Of a stretch of DNA of 64,000 nucleotides, positions 31,664-42,458 are shown piece by piece. The translations under genes were made by a program, and so were the position numbers. A model generated the notes under the pieces. The model did no database searches, was not told the DNA's origin, and worked only from the letters and a program-made list of their open reading frames with translations. Source of the stretch: Paracamarosporium sp. OC-R06-R3 (Eukaryota > Ascomycota > Dothideomycetes > Pleosporales > Didymosphaeriaceae); the NCBI GenBank assembly GCA_019828545.1, contig JACVRA010000161.1, positions 248,001 to 312,000 on the forward strand, written 5' to 3'. Position 1 is the first letter of the stretch. The number at the start of each line of letters is the position of its first letter.

Positions 31664-34345
31664 ATGGCTGGTAAGCACACTCACACTCGACCGCGCATGC
31701 TGGAGGCGATTGTCAACATCTCGCACACGCGTCGCGCCACCTCGCGCCCCCACCATGATGCTAACATGCTTGCAACAGACGAAGTGCGCCGCTCTGGACG
31801 TGCCAACAAGGGCCACCACACCAAGAACGCCGACGCCCTCGACGAGCCCCTTGTCAAGCCGAAGCCGAAACCGAAGCCAGACAAGAAGTCCAAGGCCGCT
31901 GCGAATGCTACCGCGCGCTCGCAGTCCGCCCCATCCGTCGATGCCGACGACGACGACGAGGAAGAAGAGGACGCCATCATCCGATGTGTGTGCGGCGACC
32001 AGCGCGACTATGGCCCTCAGATGATATGCTGCGACAACTGCGAAGCATGGCAACACAACAAGTGCTTGCACCTACCCCAGGGCGACTACTGGGAGGGGAA
32101 AAACTACTATTGCGAGCAGTGCAGGCCAGAGGAACACCAAGAGCTGCTTGCGCTCATGGCAAAGGGCGAGAAGCCGTGGATCAAATGGAACAAGAAAGGC
32201 GCCAAGCCTCCCAAGTCGCGTCCGATTGATGTGAAGCCAGGCAGCAAGCCAGAGAAGGCTGCAACAGCTACACCTCAGCCATCGCTTCCAGCTGCCCCAA
32301 GCCCTGCTGCAACTCAACCCAGTGCGCCCAGTCCTGCAGCCGCACCCACTCCCACTGCGGTCCCAACAGAGGTCTCGACCGATGGTCGCTCCGTTCAGGC
32401 TGAGGTCAAAGTATGTCAAAGTTCTCGCGAAAAGGTCTATCCTTCTAACGTGCTTCAGCCGACCAAGAAAGAACCGACCAAGCCGACGTCTCCGCTTGGC
32501 GAAAAGCGGCGACACGAGTCTACTTCAGAGAAGGACGGTGCGAGCAAGAAGCGGAGGAAGCCTAGTGCTCCGAAGAATGAGGTTACTGCAACCCAAACGG
32601 TAGGTGTCAATGAAATCAGTACTTTGCCCCCTAAACAAAAGGCACTGGCGGAAAAGTTACGGGAGACTTTGGTTCCGCTCATTATCACTGCCTCTGAATC
32701 TCGGGGTTATCAACTGCCGGATGGCCAAACGGCCCAGTCCATAGCTACTCGACTTGTGGTGGATGTCGACCACGCCGCTTTCGTGCGTCATGGAGAACCT
32801 GCCGGTCCCGAATCTCCCTTTGCCCTTCAGCTTCGTAGCATCATCTTCAACACAAAGAAAAATCCTGGTCTAGTGGATCAACTGTTGTCTGGGAGCTTAA
32901 AAGCAGATGACATTGCTTCCATGTCGCCTGAAGAAATGGCAAGTGATGAGAAGCAGCGAGAGTATGCTGCTATCAGAGAGGCAAATGAGAAGCAGATGGT
33001 GCTCACCGAGGAGCCGGGTCCCAGATTCCGCAAAACACACAAAGGCGATGAGCTTGTGGAAAACGAAGACGCTACTCATCACGAAGAATTTAGACCGCCG
33101 CCACCTCCACAAGATGAAAAGCCTCCAGTGTCACAATCCCCCACACAGGATGCTTCTATGGCTGTTGAGCTACCTGAAGATATTGGTCGACGCGAATCCG
33201 TTACGGATACAACCGGAGGAGCAGATAGCGCACGGCGACCCTCAACGAACTTTGACATCAATTCTGTCTTTGCTCAAGTTCGTTCGCCGCAGAACGAGCA
33301 GCACTCTTTCATTCAACGACGTCAAAGCTCCATCCATCAGCCCGAGAAGAACAACCAAGTCGATGCAGATGTCGATCGACTGCTTAAAGACGAAGATGGC
33401 GATGTTGATATGTCCAGCTTTGCCGATGAGTCTATAGTGTGGCGCGGATCTATTCAAATGCAGCACATGGAGCCCTGCGCATCCGTTGCTCGGTTCGTCG
33501 CAGGGGGTGATTTTGGCAAGGCGGTTCCATGGACCAAGCTGCTGACTTCCAGCTTGCCCATTGCAGGACGCATCGAGGAGGCCAGGGGTGATGAATACAT
33601 CAGAGGCCTGGCGTCGACTGGCAGCCACGATGTGGCCGTGCTATCTCTGAGTCCAATGACATCTGAGGGACGCACAGTGATGGACAATGTATACAAATAC
33701 TTCCAAGACCGCAACCGATGGGGGGTGGTACCGGTTGACAAGCTTGACAACGAGGCCATGCGTGACTTGTACGTTATACCCATCCCGCAAGGCGGCAGCA
33801 ACCTCCCCCAGTTCATGGATCTCCTGGAGTACTGCACCATCGAAACGCCCCGCAAAGACGACATGCTCCTGCTCGCACTCGTCGCCAAGCTCCCAGATAT
33901 CCAGCCTCAACCCGTCCAACACCCACAGGCACAGGACCACCCGACGAACCAAACGCCCACTCCAGCACAGCCTCCAAACGGCACAAGCGGCCCCAGTCCC
34001 TCGCCATCAACGAACCCGCACGGTCCCACGTACTCTCCAGTCGGACCTTCGTTCCCTCCAAATCCCTACCTCGCACAGCCGCACAACGGATACAGTCCAA
34101 TGCCATCACACATCGCACAGGCACCAACACCGCCCCTCGACCCGGCCGCTATCCTAGGCCCCTACATGGCCTCCCCCGTCGTGCAAGCCCTCCTCCAAAA
34201 CCCACACACGCACGACACACTGCACAACCTCAAGGATCTCCTGGACAAGGTCCCCGCAGCACGAGACGACATGGGCGTGCTAGCGCAGTACTTATCGCAG
34301 AAGACGGCCATGGTCGACGGGAACGCTAATGGAAATGGTCACTGA
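31664..34345 (+). CDS. BYE1: BYE1-like transcription factor (PHD, TFIIS central, SPOC)
   Basis: Three exons (31664-31670, 31779-32410, 32459-34345) give 841 residues. The first coding exon is only 7 bases (ATGGCTG), followed by a 108-bp intron (GTAAGC, GCTAAC, CAACAG). The second intron is 48 bp (GTATGT, CTAAC, TTCAG). Both have lengths divisible by three, so unspliced frames stay open and mislead. The PHD finger lies near residues 68-121 (CVCGDQRDYGPQMICCDNC, EAWQHNKCLHLP, YYCEQC). A TFIIS central domain follows at about 270-400 (KALAEKLRETLVPLI, SGSLKADDIASMSPEEMAS), and a SPOC domain at about 535-690 (VWRGSIQM, DLLEYCTIE). The C-terminus is Pro-rich. Yeast Bye1 binds RNA polymerase II and H3K4me3. 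Confidence 0.88.
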   Translation: MAGKHTHTRPRMLEAIVNISHTRRATSRPHHDANMLATDEVRRSGRANKGHHTKNADALDEPLVKPKPKPKPDKKSKAAANATARSQSAPSVDADDDDEEEEDAIIRCVCGDQRDYGPQMICCDNCEAWQHNKCLHLPQGDYWEGKNYYCEQCRPEEHQELLALMAKGEKPWIKWNKKGAKPPKSRPIDVKPGSKPEKAATATPQPSLPAAPSPAATQPSAPSPAAAPTPTAVPTEVSTDGRSVQAEVKVCQSSREKVYPSNVLQPTKKEPTKPTSPLGEKRRHESTSEKDGASKKRRKPSAPKNEVTATQTVGVNEISTLPPKQKALAEKLRETLVPLIITASESRGYQLPDGQTAQSIATRLVVDVDHAAFVRHGEPAGPESPFALQLRSIIFNTKKNPGLVDQLLSGSLKADDIASMSPEEMASDEKQREYAAIREANEKQMVLTEEPGPRFRKTHKGDELVENEDATHHEEFRPPPPPQDEKPPVSQSPTQDASMAVELPEDIGRRESVTDTTGGADSARRPSTNFDINSVFAQVRSPQNEQHSFIQRRQSSIHQPEKNNQVDADVDRLLKDEDGDVDMSSFADESIVWRGSIQMQHMEPCASVARFVAGGDFGKAVPWTKLLTSSLPIAGRIEEARGDEYIRGLASTGSHDVAVLSLSPMTSEGRTVMDNVYKYFQDRNRWGVVPVDKLDNEAMRDLYVIPIPQGGSNLPQFMDLLEYCTIETPRKDDMLLLALVAKLPDIQPQPVQHPQAQDHPTNQTPTPAQPPNGTSGPSPSPSTNPHGPTYSPVGPSFPPNPYLAQPHNGYSPMPSHIAQAPTPPLDPAAILGPYMASPVVQALLQNPHTHDTLHNLKDLLDKVPAARDDMGVLAQYLSQKTAMVDGNANGNGH

Positions 34346-35235
34346 GCTTGCTACGTCGAGTACGAGTACGAGTACGAGTCTTTGTTCCTTTCTGGTAAGT
34401 TGTTCTGTCGCTTTTTGCGTGAGGCGATGCTTTTTTATTTCCTTTCTCTTCCTTCCCTTCCTTCCCTCTTCTTTCTTTCTTTTTTTGTCTGGTTCTGAGG
34501 TTCTTTTAAGGCGGGGGCTACGGCTTTCCGGGTTGGGTCTGGTCTCGCGGCGTACGGGCGTATGGATGGCTGGGTCGCGGCTACGGCGTCTTTTAGAATA
34601 CCCCGCCTTGCTTAGGCTTGCTGGGGTTGGTGCGTGGGCGGTGGTGGTTCGTTCGTTCGTTGCTTGCTTGGTTTGGTGCGTTGTGCGTGCGTCGGTGGAT
34701 CGGTGAATACACGCGGCTGAGTCGAGCAATGGTTTGGAATTCACCAGCGAGAAAGTGGTCTAGGTGTTTGTTTTCTATTTGCAGCCTCGTGGAAGCGCGT
34801 GCGCTTGTGTCTGCCTGTTTAGTACCCTTCTCAGCTGGGGTTCTTTCCCGAGGGGGTAAACAATCTTCTATGGAAGGAGGGTGGGTTGGTTCGTGAAAAA
34901 TATAGTTATAGTTATGTTCAGGTTTATCTTGAGGGTTGATTCTTGTGAGATGTGTGCTAGCTTGATGATGTGTCTCGATTGGTTGATTGATTTGCATGCG
35001 ATGGAATGGTAATGATGGATGTAGTATATGTACACCGCGCCCCAACGCCAAACGCTCATGCTGCGAATCCCCCCCAAAATAAAACGCCGAGTATGCGAGT
35101 CGCTGATGATCGACTAAGGAAAAGTGCGCATGTGCTGATATGGTGTACAAAGTGCCCTCCTCCCCCCTCCTCATCCCTCTCATTTAACAATCCGCCTCTT
35201 TCCAAATACTCTCCCCTTCCTCCCTCAGCTCGATT
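34346..35235. other. Convergent intergenic region, CT-rich
   Basis: About 890 bp between the ends of the BYE1-like and SNARE genes. It holds a GAGTAC repeat at 34357-34380 and a long CT-rich tract at 34440-34490. Small frames on both strands are unsupported. Confidence 0.5.
34357..34380 (+). repeat. (GAGTAC)n short tandem repeat
   Basis: A run of the unit GAGTAC just after the stop codon of the BYE1-like gene. Simple-sequence repeat in the 3' UTR. Confidence 0.75.
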
Positions 35236-35599
35236 TTAAAACACCAACCTCCATATCCAATACAGCACCAGCACGCCCCCAATCAGCATCCCCGCAAGCT
35301 TCAACACAGCAACTTTATTCCCCTGCTGCGCCATGCGCGTCAGGCGCCCCGCAGACCCCTTGATCGTGGTGCCCAGCGACGAAAACGTGTCCGATGTGCT
35401 GTCGATCAGCGTCTGGTCGCGCGCGTTGTCGTAGATGTCGATTGTGACGCCGCGCAAGGCGGAGACCTTGCTGGCGAGCTCGTCGAGGCGGGAGTTGTTT
35501 TGTCTGTTTGGTAGGGAGTTAGGTTGGTTGTTGGGTGGGGAAGAGGGGGAGGGGAAGGGGTGAGGCGTACTGTTCTCTTTCCCAGGCTTGGGAGGACAT
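35236..35599 (-). CDS. SFT1: Golgi SNARE of the Sft1/Bet1 type
   Basis: Two minus-strand exons (35599-35571 and 35503-35236) with a 67-bp intron (GTACGC to ACAG) give 98 residues. The start MSSQAWEREQ leads into a SNARE heptad region (NNSRLDELASKVSALRGVTI, then SSLGTTIKGSAGRLTRMAQQ) and a single C-terminal membrane anchor (LKLAGMLIGGVLVLYWIWRL). Length and layout match yeast Sft1 (97 residues), a Golgi Qc-SNARE for intra-Golgi retrograde traffic; the animal counterpart is BET1L/GS15. Bet1 itself is longer, so Sft1 is preferred. Confidence 0.85.
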
Positions 35600-36028
35600 T
35601 TTGGTGTGTGGTGAAGGAGGAGGACGGGGGTTGGAAGTTTGTGGTGCGCTGATCGGGTGATGGGTAGGGCGGCTTTGGTAGGATATGTGGCGCGAGGGAG
35701 ATAGGAATTTTAGAACTGGTTCGAGAGTCGTTTGGAGGGTTGCGATGGACGGTTGTGGTCGAGTATTCGGTATGGCGCATGGCGTGAGGCGTGGAGGTGA
35801 CGATGGAGGTTCGGGCGCTAGCTTAGCGCGGGTCGTGATTGGTAGGAGGCCGGACAGCGGACTGTGGGGAAGGTATCGTGGAAGCCTAGCCTACTTGACC
35901 TGCACCTCTCTTTGTATTGCTGGTCGTATGAACATACCAGATCTAGGTCATCCAGTTGCGGTTCATCATTCTCACAAGTTTTTGGATCCTATTCTGTTTT
36001 CTCATTACGCACCGTTTGGTTGCTCAGC
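35600..36028. other. Divergent promoter region
   Basis: About 430 bp between the SNARE gene and the second HET gene. Overlapping open frames here have no family support. Confidence 0.45.
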
Positions 36029-38143
36029 ATGGCTGACTTGTGCAACTTCTGCGCCGGACTCGTATTTTGGGAAAAGCCAACACTCTATTCACAAAGTTAC
36101 CGACTGTTACAAGAGCTCTCTACTCCAAAGGATCAGCCCACATGCCCTTTTTGTAAAGCGTTTTCTGAGGATCTCTTAGCAGAGCGTCCGGATGCGAAAA
36201 TGGAGACGTTATGCAAATTTTCTGGGCATTCATATCATGATGGCTTTATCCAATTAACAATATTCTTCTGCCAAGACTCTCCACAGGATCTGCAATGGAC
36301 TGCTTTCACATCGGACCAAGATTACGATCTAGAAGAGATCTGCCATTGGTTGATCGCCTATGCTGAAGTTAAGTTACATCACAAATTTGCCAGGAATGTG
36401 AGTTGATTGTGATTAGAGGAACATCCAGAAGCATGGAAAAGGTTTCACGAACGCCCTGAGTGGCGTTCACAAACCATGGACATGACAACGAGGTTTGTCA
36501 GCGTCGATAAATGGCTTCAAAAGTGCGTATCAGAAAGTGATGGGTCACACAAGTCATGCACGAAACGCAATGTCTTTGCGAAAGGATATCCTAGTCGTTT
36601 ACTAAAGTTGGGCGATTTTGAAACCTCCGGATATGTGCGGCTGGTTGAAACAACGGAGTGGTCAAATCCAAAGCCCGAATACGTTACGCTCAGTCATTGC
36701 TGGGGTTCCCCAGACGGTCCACGTCCGCTTGAGACAGTAAAAGCAAACCTAGGTGCTCACAAGTCCCAAATTCCATTTCAAAGGCTTCCAAAAACTTTTC
36801 GAGAGGCTGTTAAGATCACCCGTCGTGTTCATCAAGAGTATCTCTGGATTGATAGTTTATGTATCGTCCAGGATGACACTCAAGATTGGGAGTACGAGTC
36901 TGCTATAATGGCCACTATATATCAGAACTCGTTCCTGACAATTGCTGCAACAACTTCTATAAATTCCGAAGGTGGCTGTGGTCTCGAACCATGGAATTTG
37001 CAAGTCATTGAGGGCAAGGCTACAACCGGCCCCGGACATTATCAAGAACATCATTCCCGTACCCGCTACCAGATGAAACTTAAACGCTCGCGTTCATCAT
37101 GGATACACTCTGGGATCCGGCCACCTCTTCATAGACGCGGTTGGGTGCTGCAAGAAGCACTTCTGTCTCGGCGGATTCTCCATATGGCTACTCGCCATAT
37201 GCTTTGGCAATGCGGGGAAACATTCGATCAGGAAGACGTTTATTATTTTCTCACAACGCATGAAGACGGTTTGTTGCTTGACATGACGCGATGCGGTTTT
37301 ATTTGGCAAAAAAACCTTCCTGATCCAAGGGACAGCGGTTGGTGGGCAATGGTCGACCAGTATTCGAATAGGAGCTTCACGTATCTGACAGATAGAATAC
37401 CAGCATTCACCGGAATTACTCAGCATTATGCGGCAAAACTCCAGGACAAACCTTTACTTGGACTCTGGAAGAAAACGATTGCTCGGGATCTAGGGTGGAG
37501 TAATGATGATACACAAAGCTGCAGAATCCCTGGAATACCCACTTGGGCATGGTTTTCCTCTCCATCTACTGGAATCTCTGCACCTATTGAGGCAGAGTCC
37601 CCTGCTCATCAACTACTCCTCGAGTCATGGGAGATCGTGTGGGCAGGCCAGCCTTATGTTTCCAAGCTCATCGAAGGTACACTTAAAGTCAAGACGAAAA
37701 TTCTCGAGGCCGTCTTTCGTCCCACGACCGATATTAACATAGCATTTGAAGACCATTTCCGCAAGTTGTGCATGGGGCCTATACTGGACTTCTGCGACGA
37801 CAGAGCCGATAGCGAAAATGGAGCGCCGCAACATTTCGTGTCATTCATCAGCGACGTTGCCGATTTTGACAACTCGCCAGAAACAATCAATGTTGCGTAC
37901 ATATTACTTTTCACTGAAGAAAGGCAGAGGACCAAGCACGGTATCCTTGATAAGGAAGAGATACTTCGCTTCCTAGCACTTCGTACAGATCCTGACATGC
38001 CTTCAGCATACACCCGAATTGGCGGTGGGTGTGCTTCGTTAAGTTTGCTAGATATCCACGGATCAACATCGAATTGGCCTGAAACTGGGTTCATACAGCA
38101 TGTTTTGAAGAACTGGAAAGACGCTACTATCACGCTCCGCTAA
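36029..38143 (+). CDS. HET-domain protein, probable two exons
   Basis: A start MADLCNFCAGLVF at 36029 begins a 5' reading frame with a second CxxC (TCPFC), typical of this HET subgroup. The frame meets two stops near 36404-36412 and continues in the same frame to 38143. A 51-bp intron 36368-36418 (GTTAAG to TTAGAG) would remove the stops and give 687 residues, but these splice sites are weak. The HET domain is clear: YVTLSHCWGSPDGPRPLET, LPKTFREAVKITRRV, YLWIDSLCIVQDD, then QNSFLTIAATTS. The C-terminal half contains RGWVLQEALLSRRILHM, DRIPAFTGITQHYA and WAWFSSPS, as in the Pleosporales-type HET family. If unspliced, the HET part could start at 36476. Role in non-self recognition is inferred from the domain only. 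Confidence 0.8.
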
Positions 38144-39698
38144 ACTTACACGATTCTTCCAGTATATCTCATCAAAGAACCCATTCGTTGTTTATCTCTT
38201 CTCTATTGTTAGTTGCTCACAGGACCGCTGAAATGCGCTCAAGCTAGCTTGGAAATTGCGCAATAGACCGGTGTAGCCCCTTCAAGAATGCTGAGGTAAA
38301 ATAAACTGTTGCAGCACGTTGTGAGTTACAAATTAAATGATGGAACATCATATCGTGCATTGCGTTTCCCCGGGATATACAAAAAGAAGGTTAGCCTGTG
38401 GGCATCCACTACGTTTTCGAACGAACGTGTATTCTGCGCACGCTTTGATTGTACCGGCACGGACAGCTACCTCGACTTCTTTCGTGCAACCAGCCTATAC
38501 TGTGGCCCAACGCCGCAAACCTCACAGATCATATGTGTCTCAGTACTATTCTATTTCATCGCAGTTGCGCCTCATTTCCTATGAACTTCTGGTCACAGTC
38601 TCCAGCTGTGAGAGGAGCATCTGTGCGTGACAGGACAGTCCCATAAACCATCTCCCTGTTTATCGCTGTGCACTGGTTATGCACCGGCAGAAAATTATGT
38701 ATCCCGTAAGATTTCTGGGTGGTTAAGCAACTACCGTCGCAAGATTACCGCAGCGCATTTTAAATCGCTGGAAAAGGCAACTGTTACTCCTATCACCGGC
38801 AGCATTCCGTGCTCTCGCCAGGAGTTTCACTACTCACAAACGTTGCTTTTTCGGACACGGCACTGCGCACAGTTGCGGCACAGCAACAGTTGAAACACCA
38901 CGCCTGCATACAGCCTGCATGCTTGAAGCGATCTTCATGTTCTTTTCTTATCGCACAATGCTAACAGACGCGACAGGGCAAAGATCTCTAAAGCTTTTCT
39001 ACGCCTGTCAGATTTTTATCCCCAAGGCTGGCAGTGCCATCCAGCGTCGCGTGCTAAATGTTCCATAGGGCTCGTGCGCCCACGCGGATTGTCCTGGGGC
39101 TTCGTCGGGGGGCCAAAGAATTTCCGCATTAGGTATAGCGCCTGATCCGTTACGGCATCGTTCATCGCCCTCTCCCAACTCCGAGTTTGAGGCAGTGCGC
39201 ACTCGAGGATTCATCCTCGAACACGCAAAATGTTTGTGGCGTGTGTAGTTCACTTCGACTGGAAATACGTCTGGTGCGAAATCTCACGAGAAGCGAGACT
39301 GAAGGCTGTACATGGCTCAATTTGCCGCTTTATATGGGGGATCGTCTATCAACGCCGGTCATCAACAGTTGTTTATATGTCCGAACTAGGGGGCCCTACA
39401 TCCACACCCGTTAGCGTAGGGTGATGTATCGTCGGATCAAGCCGGCGTCCTGGGTCCGGTTCCCCTTTGGGCAAGGCGCAATATCCTGAGGCACGCTCTG
39501 CAGCAGTTCGGTCCTGGGTCCTGCACGGTCGGCCTACTTTTAGTTTGAGGATGGGGCGCGGAGCTGCAGATGCATGCGGCATGGAAGTGCTGCGGAGTAT
39601 AGATAAAGACGAGGGCGTCGGGAGTGCAAATGCAAGGCTACGGTTTGATTTCATTTTCGTTTGGTTCTTTCGAACTCATTGCTTTGAGATTTTAAAAT
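38144..39698. other. Long intergenic region, no supported gene
   Basis: About 1.55 kb with several short overlapping frames, none with family signs. A small hairpin (CGAGGA-TTCA-TCCTCG) lies near 39203-39218. A TATA-like TATAGATAAAG near 39599 may serve the surface-protein gene at 39699. Confidence 0.45.
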
Positions 39699-41718
39699 AT
39701 GACTATGAGAAGATTTACGGCGGTGTTGGGCGTGGCCGCTGGCTTTCTCAGCCTTGCTGGCGCGGCAGATGTCTCTGTTCGAACTTACAATGCGCCGGGA
39801 CAAACAGATGCGGACACACACCTTGCCATCAGAAGAGGACTTGCAGAGGCGAGACATAAGAAGAGAGAGGAACTGAAAGGAAACGTGACGCTCGATAGGA
39901 GCTGGGATGGTGCCGTCCTTCTGAAATAGTAAGTGCAGGTTCTTCCAAATTATCCGGACAACCATCTAACCTAAGCGCCAGTGGAGTATCTGAGTCCATT
40001 GACACAGGGAATAATGCATCCTCTGCTTCAGTATCAGCAGGTATAGAAATCACATGCACAACTTGCTACGTCAAAGGCATTGCAAGCGCAGAGCTGCACA
40101 TCGCCGACGACTTCGATGCCGGCGAAGCACTCAACCAAACCGTCACCTCGGTATTCAACACAGTCGACAACTTCACGCAAGAAGTCGAAGACTACTTCGA
40201 GGACTACTTCAAAGGTGTTGTTGCTAATTTGGACGATGGAATCGACTGGCACGACTTTGCGTTCCCACCGCTCAACTACTCGTTTGACATGGACATCCCA
40301 CCCATCGACGACGTCACGCTGAACTTCAAGTTCGACGACATGGAGTTGTACCTTGAGCTCAACACAGTCTTGAACGGTGGCGCAGCCTACGAGCTTAACC
40401 TCTTCACGAGCAACACACCGATTGGCATCGGTGTGGGAAAGAACCTCACACTAGGTGTTGTCTTCAAGGTGGACCTCTTGCTCAGCGTCGAAGGCAGCAT
40501 CGACATCAGCAGCGGTCTGCACATCAAGCTCGATGACGGCGTAGCCATCGACATCGCTCTCTTCAGCGACGCTGTCTCAAACATCGTCTGGAATGGCGGC
40601 CAATTCGAGTTCCTCCCCGTCACCGTCGAGAAAGCAGGCGTCGTGCTCTCAGCCATCCTTCGCATCGGTATTCACTCTGGCATCGCCGTCACTGCGCCCG
40701 GCATCCCCGATGTATCCATCTTCAACACATCCTTCGGCACGCCCGAAGTAGCCGGCGGCATCGAACTAGGCGTCTACGCCAATCTCGCCGAGTTCACCAC
40801 TAACGTCACGCTCGCTCCGGACGATGCAGACTGCGAAATTCAAGTCAAGCAGGAGTACCAGATCGCACTTGGTGCCGTGGCAGGCGCAAGCATCGTCTTC
40901 GATACGGACACCTGGGGCCCTGTCGCTGCGACCAGCATCCCGATCTGGAACACCGCGCTCGCAGAAGTGTGCGCGAAGAAAGCGACTGCCCCTGCTACCG
41001 TGACAGCAACACCCACCGCGCGCGCCGCAAAGCGTGAAGACGACGAGTCTGAGACCATAACCACCAAGACCAAGATCACGCACACAGGCGTCCAGTGCAT
41101 GACCTCCGTCGTAGGAAACTGCCCCAACTCCCTGCAGACGACTACTCAAACGACTGAAACACGCACCCTCACCACGGTCGTGCCCTCTGGTGAAGACGTA
41201 ACGTGGCCGTCTACACTTGGCGTGACGGACAGCGTGGGAGAAACACGCACTTTCGGCGACGCCGCGCTGAGCTTTACGCCCACGAGCGGAAGTCCCACAT
41301 CGTACACGCCGCGTCCTACATCTTCCGCTACTGGCTCTGCCAAGGACGGAGATGATGACGACGACGATGATATCAGCACCAAAGCGTCTGAAATTGTTAA
41401 CGGGAAGACGGGAGGTGTCTCGAACAAGGTTATCATTGGTGTTTCTGTGGGCGTGGGTATTCCTGTTATCATCGCTATTATTGCGGCGATTGTGTAAGTT
41501 CTCCCTGCTTTCCATCCTCAAGTGAAGTGCTAATAGCAAGTAGCCTCATCCGCCGCAAAAAGTCCTATGCCGCCGTCCCAGCGCCCAATTTCGCGCCCAA
41601 CAGCCTCGTCACGGAGCCCTACCAGCGTGTGGGAAGTCGTAACCAGGACGGATTCGAGCCGTATCGGTTTGAAGGGAAGGGGAAGCCGAGTGTCGATGTT
41701 ACGGAGATTAGGCGGTGA
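39699..41718 (+). CDS. Secreted, single-pass membrane surface protein
   Basis: Three exons (39699-39928, 39982-41493, 41544-41718) give 638 residues. Introns are 53 and 50 bp, with GTAAGT donors and CTAAC/CTAAT branches. There is a signal peptide (TMRRFTAVLGVAAGFLSLAGAAD). The ectodomain starts at ITCTTCYVKGIASAELH, is rich in beta-strand-like amphipathic repeats (ELNTVLNGGAAYELNLF, SVEGSIDISSGLHIKL), and has several N-glycosylation sites. A Ser/Thr-rich stalk follows, then an acidic run and one membrane segment (VIIGVSVGVGIPVIIAIIAAIV). A short cytoplasmic tail begins with the basic stop-transfer RRKKS. It resembles uncharacterised ascomycete cell-surface proteins of unknown function, perhaps cell-wall-related or sensor-like. 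No catalytic motif is seen. Confidence 0.82.
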
Positions 41719-42458
41719 TTGAGTGATTTTGACGATTGAGTTCGGTTTGAATGGACTCGTGGACTTTTTTGGATGTTATGATACCCTTACGAACGGAGAG
41801 AAGTGTAACGAGTATTATTTTGTGATTCTTTTCATGGTTTTGTGGTTCTGGTGTTTTGGTGGAATAGGATGGGATATAGAACTGGATTTCAGGTTATGAC
41901 AACTAGACACAATAGGGCTTGGTTAAGATCACAAGTGTACCGTGTGTCTTAGTCAATTGTATGTAGATGTTACGGAAGTGAGGTGGTTGAATGAGTGACT
42001 TCATTAGATTTGTTTTGGCTTAATGCAATTTCCACTAACCCGCAATGAACAGTTTCGAAGTACAAGAGAGTAATTCGGATATGGTTTGTGACGCGCTGGG
42101 CTTGTTTCGCTTGTATCATATTGCGAATCTACCAATAAGAAATATCACGCACGAGGCTGGCCTAGGCCTTCTGTAATCAGCGCTTCCAGCCTCAATGTTA
42201 ACCGCTACAACAGTCTGCATGATACGACAAGGTCGTATGCGTTGTAATGATATGTTTATTTTCCAGTGGATCGTTGCTGTACTTGTAAAGATGTAGATTC
42301 GATTACTGTCGTATGATGGCTGCATCACCACATGCTGCCTGCTGACGTCCTGCAGCTGTGAGCTCAGCCTCAGCTGCCCCGCACGAGGCATAATATATCG
42401 GCTGCATCTTCTGCACCGTACTCCGTCTCTCGACTTTCCAGGAAGCTGGAGATTCATC
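41719..42458. other. Intergenic region before the hydrolase-protease gene
   Basis: About 740 bp. A minus-strand frame (42116-42745) crosses the start of the next gene and is not supported. No gasdermin-like or other small gene was found here. Confidence 0.45.

Noticed and set aside
31109..32071. 320-codon minus-strand frame across the BYE1-like start
   Set aside because: It overlaps the BYE1-like exons, including the PHD finger, in antisense; the GC-rich sequence explains the open frame.
39373..39654. 93-codon minus-strand frame and tRNA-like text near 39440-39475
   Set aside because: The frame has no support, and the sequence does not form a tRNA cloverleaf with a proper acceptor stem and T arm.
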